From Symbiodinium natans (Eukaryota; Sar; Dinophyceae; Suessiales; Symbiodiniaceae): 64,000 bases of DNA. The notes below the pieces were generated by a model. It ran no database searches, was not told the DNA's origin, and saw only the letters and a list, made by a program, of their open reading frames with translations. The translations under genes were made by a program, and so were the position numbers. Positions 45,588 to 54,648 of the stretch are shown here, one piece after another (position 1 is the stretch's first letter; each line of letters starts with the position of its first letter). Location of the stretch: assembly GCA_905221605.1 (NCBI GenBank), contig CAJNDS010000442.1:62001-126000 (forward strand), given 5' to 3'.

Positions 45588-48181
45588 TTCCGTAGCCATT
45601 TGGCTCAAGCTTTCGGCTCAACCCCGGTGGGGTGCCTTTGGTAGGGAGTTGGTAGCTGTCAACGAGCCTCGGGGGCCAAATCTGCGTAGGGGAACAGGCC
45701 CTTGGTCCAATCCCAGCTTGTCCAACTTGTGCCATGGCTGAGCTTAGGGTGTTCGCCTCCCTTTTGTCTCCACGGTCAGGAACCGCTGCTCACCGTCGGG
45801 GGTTCGCCTCCGTTGCAAGGGTGCATTGCATCCTAGGCCAGTCCCAGCCGGCGGGACGCAAGTTCCGGAGCGGGTGGCAATCTCTCGGGGGGGCTCACCT
45901 CCAGGAAAGCTTGAGTTTGAATAAGCACCAGCGCTTGGTGCCCCTAAACTAACTGCTTTTTCCCCAAAGTTTTGCTTTGTTTTCCTTTGCCACTTTGCAC
46001 TGCTTGCAGTCATGCATGCCGCTGCATTCCTGAGATCATGCCGCCCACTGGCAGGAGAGCAGATGGGGGCAAGGTCTTCGCCAATGGTCACTTTTGGTTG
46101 TCTCTTGGGTTTAGGATTGCATGCATGCTTGGCGCTGGCAAGTTTGGTGGCAAGCGTGGGGACCTCCTGTGTGGTTGAGGCTCCTAAGGGGTCCCTTGGC
46201 TTCTTTGGGAGGGTTTAGGGTGTTGTTGAGGTTACCTATGTGTGGGCCACAAGTGTGCTGCCACCTCTGGCTATACCAGTACCATAATTACTGAAATTTT
46301 GTGCATCAACTCAGGCGCTATGCACTCTGGACATGCAGGAAGCACTCATCTCTCCAGCCTCTGGGAGGATCTTCCTCAGCGCCCAGGTCCTCCACTAAAG
46401 GGCCATGCAGTTACGTCCTTGAGTTGGGGGGCCAGCCCTGCCACCTGTGCAGGGTTTTGGAACAAGTGCAGGAGTTGCTACGGGCTCTTGCCTCCCTATC
46501 GCTTGGCGTTGGCAGAACCAAGTGTGGGATCCTCCTCTTACTTGTTGTTTTTATAGTTTCGGGCATGCAGGTACCCAGGAGTGTCCAGACCGTGGGTCCT
46601 GCCTGTGCTGCAAGCCAAGGCAACAGTGGGTGTGTTTCATGGCTGGTGCGGCGTGGTTCCCGCGCTTGTTGAGGGGAGCGTCGACACCTGCGCGTGTGGA
46701 GGGGTGCGTTTGCCCTCGCGCTTAGTTTGAGGGCTTAGCACCGGCCTTGACGCGCAGTCACCTAGGTTTGGATCTTGCAGTTGCCCAGGGTGGTTGGTTG
46801 GGTTTAAGGTCACCTTTGAGAGCGTATACCGGCCCACTTCGCCGGGGGCCTTTCCCAGCCACAGTGCAAAGGCAGTGCGCGCTTCTCTGTCTTCGCGCAG
46901 ACCCATTCATTACAGTCCAGGCACCGTTTTCTGTCCTTTTACTGCCAAACAAGTCGTTCCTGCTATTTTGGGGTTTAGGATGACACGCTGAGCCCCAAAT
47001 AGCAACATGATGTTGCTGGTATAGGAATTCGCCAAGATTTTTGGCCAAATTTCCTTTTCTGCACAAAATCATTGAAGTTGGCCCGCCAGCATCAAAGATC
47101 TTCGACATCGAGTCGAGCGTGCATTGCAGGGCCAAATAGCAACATTACGTTGCTGGTATAGGAAATCGCCAAGGCTTTTTTGGTCAAATTTCCTTTTCTG
47201 CACAAAATCATTGAATTTGGCCCGCCCGCACCAAAGATCTTCACCATCGAGTCGAACGTACATTGCAGGGCCTGGACGCTGGCTTTTCCTCCCCGGCTGG
47301 AGGTAAGTTTGGCCAACATGTGGCCTTGATGGCCACTCTGCTGCCCGTGGCATGCACGCGAGGGCAGTACTTCCACTCCTTTCCCCGTCTTTGGGGTGGT
47401 TTTCCCTCCCCGTTTGGAGGTAATTATGGCAGACAGGGGGCCTTTATGGCCACTCTGCTGCCTGTGTTTAAGAATGCAAGGGCAGTGCGCCGCTCCACTG
47501 CCCGTCAATGGGGTGGATTTTGGTTGGTAGAGGTAGCCGAGTGCCCAGAGCTGCTGCGGCATGGGTGCTCTGGCCCCTGTTAGTAAGAGCGAGAACGCAG
47601 GGGCCACCTCGTTGCAGCAGGGTTTTGGGGCGTCGTTCCCAGCGCCTCCATAGTCGATGGGAAAGCGTCGCTCCCTGCGCCTAAAATTGGGGGGAGTGCG
47701 TGGTCCCCGCGCTTAACTACAAATTGAGGGGACAAAACCCTGCTGCGCCAGTTAACGTCCAGCCCAGAGAAGGTGAGCTGAAGGCCCCCCGCCCCCAGGC
47801 CTCGGGGGTTCTCCTCCCTGCCAAGTGCATTGGGGCGGGGCAGCAACACAGGAGGCCTAGCCCTGTATAGTGCAGTTCCAAGTTGAAGAAGACGCTGGGG
47901 GTTGACCATTCAGAGTCCCTCCATGTGATGGCATAGGTCCTGTAGTCTGTAGTGACCAAGGCTTTCTTTTCTGACCTCATTTTTCCTGTGGGATTTTGGG
48001 CTCAGCACCGGCCTGGAAAGCGCCCGGGTAAGCAGTGCCGTAGGCAAGCACGCCTAGTCGCAACGACTGTGGGTGTGTAGGCTGTAGGTGTCAAAACCCT
48101 TTTCCCCCAGGCCTGGCTCAAGGTAGCCACCCGGGTTTCTTAGGATTGCCGTTTCGGCGGCCGCGCTTCGCGCTTCGAGAA
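45588..48181 (+). mobile_element. Non-autonomous 2.6-kb SL-headed unit, copy C
   Basis: It begins with the almost complete spliced leader (45589-45609), where the other elements keep only its last nine to twelve bases. It then continues CTTTCGGCTCAA and CCCCGGTGGGGTG and ends in the two-hairpin tail. It is followed by the 13-bp word and the rest of a copia-1-type LTR, so its 3' insertion point in the LTR is directly visible. The longest leader suggests the most complete reverse transcription in the chain. Confidence 0.88.
45589..45609 (+). other. Dinoflagellate spliced-leader relic
   Basis: The 21 bases begin TCCGTAGCCATTT and end GGCTCAAG. The canonical dinoflagellate leader is 22 nt with four T in the middle; one T is missing here. 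It is followed at once by a second, degraded leader end (CTTTCGGCTCAA), which implies two rounds of trans-splicing and retroposition. Confidence 0.9.
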
Positions 48182-48734
48182 GAAAAGTTTACGCTTTCCT
48201 TGGTGTGCCTAGTTGTTGGCAGTACAGAAACTGTCTTACAGTTGCATGTCTGAGCGAGAGCTTTGTTTTGGCATGGCAAGGACTTGGCATGTTTGGCATG
48301 GCGTGATGTTTTGGCATGGCATGACGTTTGGTTCAGTTCCCTGTGATGAGTGTTGAAAGCACTGAGCTTGCTTTGCAAAGCCTTGAAGCAGTGCGTGTGA
48401 AGCTCTGAGGGACAGACCTTTGCAGTTACTCACTCCGAGTGCTTGCCCCGTCGTTCGTACCGTTACGTGTGCGTTGGGAACCTGACTGAGGCATGGTGAG
48501 TGCATGCTGTTGGTTTTAAGACAGACTTGAAGTCCTGAAGCAATCCCCAAAGGTTTTGCATGTTTCTTTTGCTTTCCTCCTTTGTGTAGCAAAGTTGAGA
48601 TGGAATTTGTAAGCCTTGAGACCTGAGCTCTTGGAGAGAGCTTTCTGCTGACATTGACAGTCATGCTGAACACTACGGTGTTTGGCTCAAGTGCGACTTG
48701 CGAAAAGAACTGCGCGAGTGCTCTGCTTTTCACA
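48182..48734 (+). repeat. Copia-1-type LTR, interrupted by the unit chain
   Basis: The segment matches 22604-23159 in reverse complement, from GAAAAGTTTACGC to the terminal CTTTTCACA; only the first three bases (TGT) are cut off by the insertion. No copia interior adjoins it on the right, so it is a solo or separated LTR. Its first 13 bases (48182-48194) are the target-site word. Confidence 0.88.
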
Positions 48735-49653
48735 CTGCGCCACTGGCCCCACCTTTAGCGTCTGTGTTTTTGTCACCTGCCGGGCCTCCGGCTTTCTGTT
48801 CAATAGTGAGGCTGGTTTCGCCCGAGCCACCTCCTCCTTCACTCGCGGGTTAGGACCGCTGGTCTTTATGGCGCCGTACTACCCCGATGGCATTGGCGCG
48901 TGCTTTCAGATGGCGGCCTGTTCCACAGGAGGGCTAATTGAGTGTGCCGAATACCTCCGCGCAGGCCAGCCTATGGAGCCTTGATGGCCCCGGCATTGCG
49001 AAGGAGTCGAATAAGCAGGCCGCCTTTCGGGAGCAAAGGGTGGCGAGGATCGCCTGGTCGGACTGGATCTGTTTGGAACGCCACCCTTGCCCAAGCTTGG
49101 GCGCTGAAGGCTACTCGGGGCGATGAGTGCGTGGTCATGTACCGCGTGCTCAGGTCTGAAGGATGGGGCCGTCCCCCCTACTACATCCAACTCCTACTCA
49201 GGCACTGTGACCAGCCTGCAGGGACGGGGATTTGATCTGGAACCACTGCCTAATGACTGCGTCCCCTTTCAATCCGCGCGCATGCAACGGTGTTGCTAAG
49301 TATCTAACCCACCTGCTGGGGGATGCCAAAATTCTAACACCGCCACGGAAGGGACCTGCCCCTCGAGTGGATCCGTCCACAAATCGGACACACAGCAAGC
49401 TCCACAAGGCCTTCGCCTCCTTCCTGTGCGGGCTGGCCAACTCAATTCTAAAAACGGCCATCGAAGTGGACTGTGCCGGCCGCTGCGCGGGGCTCCGAGT
49501 TCTAAGGCCCCTTGACTCTCACACTTGACGCACGGTTGGCTGCAGACCGTTAAGCAGCCTTGTGGGCCTTAAACTGCACCAGCCAAGCCGATAGGCTCCC
49601 GGTACCTGGGAAGCACACTGCCCAAGTGCCAGCCAGCAGCCTTTGGGGCTCTT
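48735..49653 (+). other. Stretch before the RT fragment, no intact gene
   Basis: Several short frames are open but none carries a domain. It may hold decayed N-terminal coding sequence of the RT at 49654. Confidence 0.35.
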
Positions 49654-49920
49654 GTGCCGGACCTCACCAAAGCCTATAAACAACTTCATGTGTTGCCAGC
49701 TCACAGAGATTTGTGCGTAATCTATGTGAAAGGCGCAGACGGTTCAGACTGCTACTACATAGCCAACGCCCTAGTTTTCGGGGCGACTTCTGCTGTGTAT
49801 TGCTTTAACCGTGTAGCCCGCAGCCTGTGGTTTTTGATGACCAAAGTCTTGAAAATTCCGTGCGGGTTTTTCTATGATGACTATCCTCTTTTCTGCCTGG
49901 AAGCCGAGGATGCTACTTGA
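49654..49920 (+). pseudogene. Reverse transcriptase fragment (DIRS-like?)
   Basis: DLTKAYKQLHVLPAHRDL corresponds to RT motif A with its catalytic Asp, ALVFGATSAVYCFNRVARSLW to motif B, and GFFYDDYPLF to motif C (YDDY). This combination (FGA..V..FNRVAR..W, Y-D-D-[YF]-P) is one I associate with DIRS-type and similar RTs in dinoflagellates; assignment to DIRS is tentative. The frame breaks at 49907, where a 255-bp repeat begins, and no other domain is intact. Confidence 0.65.
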
Positions 49921-50161
49921 GTAGCTGTGGTCCTGTAGCTCTGGGTTGGACGGTGAGCGATGAACTGATCATCCGTGCTCACCGGTGTCCGCGTGAACAG
50001 CCCGCAGATTTACCCCCGATCTTCGCTGTGGAGGAAAAAGAGACCGGTGAATGAATATTGGAATGATAGCTCATATTGACGATTGAATGACACTAATGGA
50101 GTTGGATGCTATAATAGTTTGAGCTGGGCAATACTTCTCCTATACAATTTATGAGTTGAAG
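49907..50161 (+). repeat. 255-bp direct repeat, left copy
   Basis: It is nearly identical to 50457-50711 (a few substitutions, such as GTTGGACGG/GGTGGGCGG). It starts AGGATGCTACTTGAG and ends ATGAGTTGAAG. It interrupts the RT fragment. It is AT-richer than its surroundings and has no ORF. Confidence 0.9.
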
Positions 50162-50456
50162 ATAATTTTCTGCTTGCAGACTTTTCTTTCAACCAAATAA
50201 ATTGTACAGCCCTAATGAGGTTAGGGCGTAGGAGAAGTGACTGAGTTTCTGAAGCATCCTTGTATTCCATGTCTGTTTATTTGGGCTGTTCGAATCTTTT
50301 AACAAAAGTGCTCATCGTTTTTGGGAAGAATTTCATGATTGAAACCTTCTTGATCCCAAGAGTGATGCGCTTGCTGTGGTTCAAGTCTTGCTGAGCACTT
50401 GAAAATTTTTGATCCCACCCCACCCACCCGGGGTTTGCTCGGGACTTGAAGGGCGC
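50162..50456. other. Unique segment between the 255-bp repeats
   Basis: AT-rich, without a supported feature. TATACAATTTATGAGTTGAAG at its left edge belongs to the repeat. Confidence 0.4.
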
Positions 50457-50711
50457 AGGATGCTACTTGAGTAGCTGTGGTCCTGTAGCTCTGGGGTGGG
50501 CGGTGAGCGATGAACTGATCATCCGTGCTCTCCGGTGTCCGCGTGAACAGCCCGCAGATTTACCCCCGATCTTCGCTGTGGAGGAAAAAGAGACCGGTGA
50601 ATGAATATTGGAATGATAGCTCATATTGACGATTGAATGACACTAATGGAGTTGGATGCTATAATAGTTTGAGCTGGGCAATACTTCTCCTATACAATTT
50701 ATGAGTTGAAG
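50457..50711 (+). repeat. 255-bp direct repeat, right copy
   Basis: Second copy, 550 bp from the first. It ends exactly where copia-type RT coding sequence begins (50712 onward), so both copies border retroelement coding fragments. Confidence 0.9.
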
Positions 50712-51553
50712 GGATACTTTCAATTTTGAAGCATAGGGTGAAGAAGATTGCAGTGTCAATTCATGTTGACGATGAGCTAGTCGCAGGTGCGAGAGGAGAA
50801 GGAAAATGGCTCATATGCGAGCTAGAGAAATTCTTCAAGCTCGCCGTGGAAGGACCGTTCCCATCCCATCGGGGATCGGGAGAACAACTTCATTACTTGA
50901 AGAGGACCTACGAGTTCCTAGAAGAAGGAATTCTGGTGACAGTGTCAAAGAAGCATTACGAAAAGCTCAGAGGACTTTACGAGCTGGGAAGCAGAAAGCC
51001 AAGACAAACCCCAGAGCACCAGTTGATTGGAACAGTGGATGATTCCAAAGAGCTAGAGGAAAGCGAGTGCAAAAGATTTCGTTCAGCTTTGGGAACGCTG
51101 TTGTACATTTCTCAAGACAGATGGGATTTACAGCGTGTGACAAAATGTTTGGCGAGCAAGATGTCGAAGCCGACTGAACAAGCTTTAGCCTGCTTGAAAC
51201 AAGCATTGCTCTATGTACAAGGGACAGAGCAACTGGGATTCATGCTGAGGTACACCAACGTCGGAAACAAAATGATGGATGCGCTCTATCAGACTCTATC
51301 AAAAGGAAGAGCAGGAGGATGCTCTAGAGGAAAGGAATGTACCACACAGTATGGAGGTATTCACGGATGCAGATTGGGCGTCAGACCGCGAAGCAAGATG
51401 GTCTACATCTTCAGTGATCGTCTGTGTCAATTCAGTACCAGTGACCCAGAAAGCCACAGCTTTGAGCTCAGCGGAGTCCGAAGTGCTAGCATGCTCAGGG
51501 GGAGCATCGGAAGCTATGCTACTCAAGAAGTTTTCTTGCAGGAAGGATTCTAG
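50712..51553 (+). pseudogene. Copia 3: C-terminal half of reverse transcriptase
   Basis: IAVSIHVDDELVAGARG is the RT active-site motif (usually YVDD, here HVDD). The thumb (FKLAVEGPFP, LHYLKRTYEFLEEGILV) and the connection (FRSALGTLLYISQDRWDLQ, ALLYVQGTEQLGFML) follow, and then the frame is lost near 51290. Everything upstream in the RT and the rest of Pol is missing; the 255-bp repeat adjoins instead. It belongs to a copia branch different from copia 1 and 2. Confidence 0.8.
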
Positions 51554-51881
51554 TGGAGATCCGAATGGACTCAAGTGCAGGACGGCAATGGATGATGCGA
51601 ACAGGGTTCAGCGAGGTGTGAAGAACAACAGCTTCAAAGCAAAGCCAGTACCTACCAAATTAAACATTGCTGATTTGAACACAAAGCGCTCAGGAGTTTC
51701 TAGAAGGAGATTTCTCATGTACCACATTGGAGCCATGGTGTGGAATGGAGAGACTTATGAGCGCTATGGAAAAGAAGAAGCGATGGAACATGTGGCAGGT
51801 GAAGTTTGCAGAAGTCAAGTCCGAGCTCTACGTGCAACTTTGCTGAATGAGCGAGGAAGTAAGACAGCGAGAGCGATGTAG
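51279..51881 (+). pseudogene. Copia 3 RNase H
   Basis: In the frame one base away from the RT: VFTDADWASDREARWSTS (catalytic Asp), TALSSAESEVLACSGGASEA and PVPTKLNIADLNTKRSG, the usual copia RNase H order. It ends SKTARAM at a TAG, after which the same frame continues into the next ORF, so that TAG may be a readthrough or decay stop. Confidence 0.8.
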
Positions 51882-52226
51882 TTGACGCTGATGGTGAATA
51901 TGATCTCGCAGATTGCAGGACAGCCAGACGATTTCGGAGGAAGAGAACGAGAGGAGAGAGAGTTCATTTTCATCTACGTGAAGGAAGTGAGCGGATGGAT
52001 CATCCTTTTCAGTGTGCTACTTGGAGGAATTTTCGCTTTACTTTTGTTCTACATGGTCGAGCAGAAGGTGAACAAAGGACGACAGGAACCACAGGAAGAA
52101 GGACCACAGGAACCGCAGGAAGAAGGACCACAGGAACCACAGGAAGAAGGACCACAGGAACCGCAGGAAGAAGGACCACAGGAACCAGTTCATTTATTTG
52201 ACCACTACTACCAGTCCGCCCGATGA
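51882..52226 (+). CDS. Copia 3 tail ORF: membrane segment and EGPQEPQE repeats
   Basis: It is in frame with RNase H across one TAG. It has an acidic start (GGREREEREFIFIYVKEV), one transmembrane helix (WIILFSVLLGGIFALLLFYMV), a short basic stretch, and four 24-bp tandem repeats coding QEPQEEGP. No ATG is conserved at the start; the first in-frame ATG is at about 51891. A single-span membrane protein after RNase H recalls env-like ORFs, but similarity to an envelope protein is not visible. Confidence 0.45.
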   Translation: MTLMVNMISQIAGQPDDFGGREREEREFIFIYVKEVSGWIILFSVLLGGIFALLLFYMVEQKVNKGRQEPQEEGPQEPQEEGPQEPQEEGPQEPQEEGPQEPVHLFDHYYQSAR

Positions 52227-52596
52227 AGATGATGTTCAACGTACAGCAAGGGCAGTCAATATGTATTTCCGTGATGCACCAGAGGATTCAGCGACAGGCA
52301 GTGGTGATGGAATGCCTGGAATCAGTACAGTACCAGCAAGCCAAATCCATGTGAATGACGAAGAGCTTGCAAGGCGATTTCAAGAATGGGGAATGATTAA
52401 TATCGTTCCTATGGCACAGGATGTGGACGAACAGCTACGAGCACAACCCCAGTATGTGTACACGCCTCATGGCAAGAGGTATCGCAGACTTACGTGTGCA
52501 GATGTGCAAAGGTCGAGGAGATTCACTTACAGTGCAGCAGTGCATGCGAGATTGCACTACCGTCCTTGTGGCAATTGTCAGCCCGGGACCATGTGA
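52198..52596 (+). pseudogene. Copia 3 C-terminal metal-binding domain
   Basis: After a frame change (TTTTSPPDEDDVQRTARAVN) comes an acidic linker and then VYTPHGKRYRRLTCADVQ...ARLHYRPCGNCQP. This follows the pattern Y-x3-G-x2-Y-H-x3-C...PC-x2-C-x-P known from Ada-like and bacterial nuclease-associated metal-binding domains; the His after the second Tyr is Arg here. It is probably the end of the copia 3 polyprotein. Confidence 0.5.
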
Positions 52597-54344
52597 GTGA
52601 AAGATGTGAATAATAGTTTCACCTTTTTCCGTACAGAGTGAGCTACGACGAGTACAAGCTTACCTGAGCGAAGTGTTGCCTACGAGGAAACAGTAGGAAC
52701 AGTTTTCACCAAGTGCAGGAACTCCAGAATGGAGAGCACAACGAGGCCATCACTCAATACCAGATGAGCCCAACGATCAAGTAGAACCCGCTAATGTACA
52801 GGTGATGTTGAGCTTACAGTTCGCACAACATCAAGGCGGGGTGTAAAGTTTTTCTACTACCTGGGAACCCCACCTACCAACCCAAAGGGTTGAGGAAGCA
52901 TGTGTGGAATTTGTGTCTCATGTTTGACCGACAGTGCCTTTTACGGTCCAAGCAAGAGTGAGTGACTTGGAGTTTAGCAGACCCTAAATACGGTGTGTGC
53001 AGCTTTGAGCTGCGCTGTAAACCTTGCTCATGGGATCGATGCATGCCGAATCAAACCCGTCAAGAGGAAAGGAGTGCGAATGGCTGTGAGTAGCCACTGC
53101 TCTGCGAAATGCGAGGGCCAAGTGCGGACACAATCCCAACGTCACCATTGGAAAAATTGACCGTGCATTGAGCGCAGAGCACTATGCTCCTTATGTCTTT
53201 GCTGGTAACACTGTGTCCTGAGTGCAATGTTTCAAGTTCGGAAAGCGTTTTTGATTTTGTGACTCAAGCACTTCTTGGCACCGCTGTGAAGATTTGATTC
53301 AGTTTTCATCTTTGTGACAACTTAATTCTTCCGAATATTCGAATCATGGTATTTCTAGGTTATAATGGACTTATGACCTTGACAGTGCTGCCCAGCGCCC
53401 CACCACTCATCAAGATCAAACGCATCCGTGATTCTTCTGTTGTTCATTGTCAGGACCATCAACATGACCATTTGGTCATCTCTTGCCCCAGGTTGTACTG
53501 GACGGTAAGCTGATGCCAAAGCTTGATGTCGTGCTTTGATCAAATCCTTGACGGAAAGAAATCGGCACGATAGCATCAATAAGAATGGCCACGGCTTGGA
53601 GACTGCGAGAAAGTGGGGTGTCTCGACAGGCCTCTATGGGGTCTGGTCAGTCATCCGTTGCTTCTTCTTCTCTTTCAAGAAAACGAGCCATACGGTAGAT
53701 CGGCACAAGCTTGCGATGGTGGAATATCCAACTTCTCAAATACTGCAGAGTCCAGAGAAGTGGCACGGACACTGATTCATGCAAGACATGCAGGACGACC
53801 AACTTTTTGAATTTTGGAAAGGTGACTTTGTGGGATTTTTCAAGTCCCTACCCCACACCCGCGTCCAAGAATCTTGTGCACTACTGCTGGAGAGGAGACA
53901 CTGCGCATTGATTTTGCCACAGCTCAAAAATTTTTCCGAGTGTAGGGGAAAGAGTGCTTTCAAAACTATCCACCTTTGCGATCTTCCTGAATTTTGTACG
54001 TATAGCTTCCGAGTCCAAGCCGACACAAGGAGCCACCGTTGGCAATCAGCTCAGTCTTTCACTTTGTTCCATGATTGTAGCAGCAGAGGAGTAGGAGAGC
54101 TTTCTATGTTTTCTCCAATCCCAGCGACATCTCTTCTTCCTCAATAGATGCGGTTTCACCATCGTTGAACAAGTGTCGGCAGATTCGCAACCTTCTCGTA
54201 AATGTACGGACCACAACTTCGAAAGACATCCCGTTGAACTGAGCCTGTGGGAGACTTTCATTTTCTGGGCTTTGGTATCTGTGTCCCGTTGCGGATTATC
54301 AGCTACATGCAGCCTACGGAATTTGGCAGCTCAGAGAGCCAGTA
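52597..54344. other. Unassigned 1.7-kb stretch
   Basis: Moderate GC, many stops in all frames, no supported feature. It may contain the upstream exons and promoter of the GTPase gene, but I cannot place them. Confidence 0.4.
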
Positions 54345-54347
54345 GAG

Positions 54348-54390
<43 letters not shown>

Positions 54391-54418
54391 GACAGACAGA
54401 GAGAGAGAGAGAGAGAGA
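54345..54418 (+). repeat. GA/GACA microsatellite
   Basis: An almost pure GA run with four GACA insertions, about 230 bp upstream of the GTPase ATG. Confidence 0.95.
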
Positions 54419-54648
54419 ACATCAGCTTTTTATGTTGTACTGAATTTGCCAACATGCATCCTCACCCATATTGCCTTGTGACCGGGCTCATATATCTGCT
54501 GTTGTTGCGTTATCTTCATTGTTCGGTAAACGTGAGCGGCAGCTGTCTGGTGATGTTTTACCAGTCAAGAACAGGTCAGTGTACGGACCTTTTAAATCAT
54601 GCATTTTCAGCTTTGAAGATTGTTGCAAATAGCTTCTCTGCGGCGCTG

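Noticed and set aside
43134-47607. Repeated ORFs in units B and C (such as the 171- and 125-codon minus frames)
   Set aside because: They recur only because the units are repeated; unit A breaks several of them by small indels and none has a domain.
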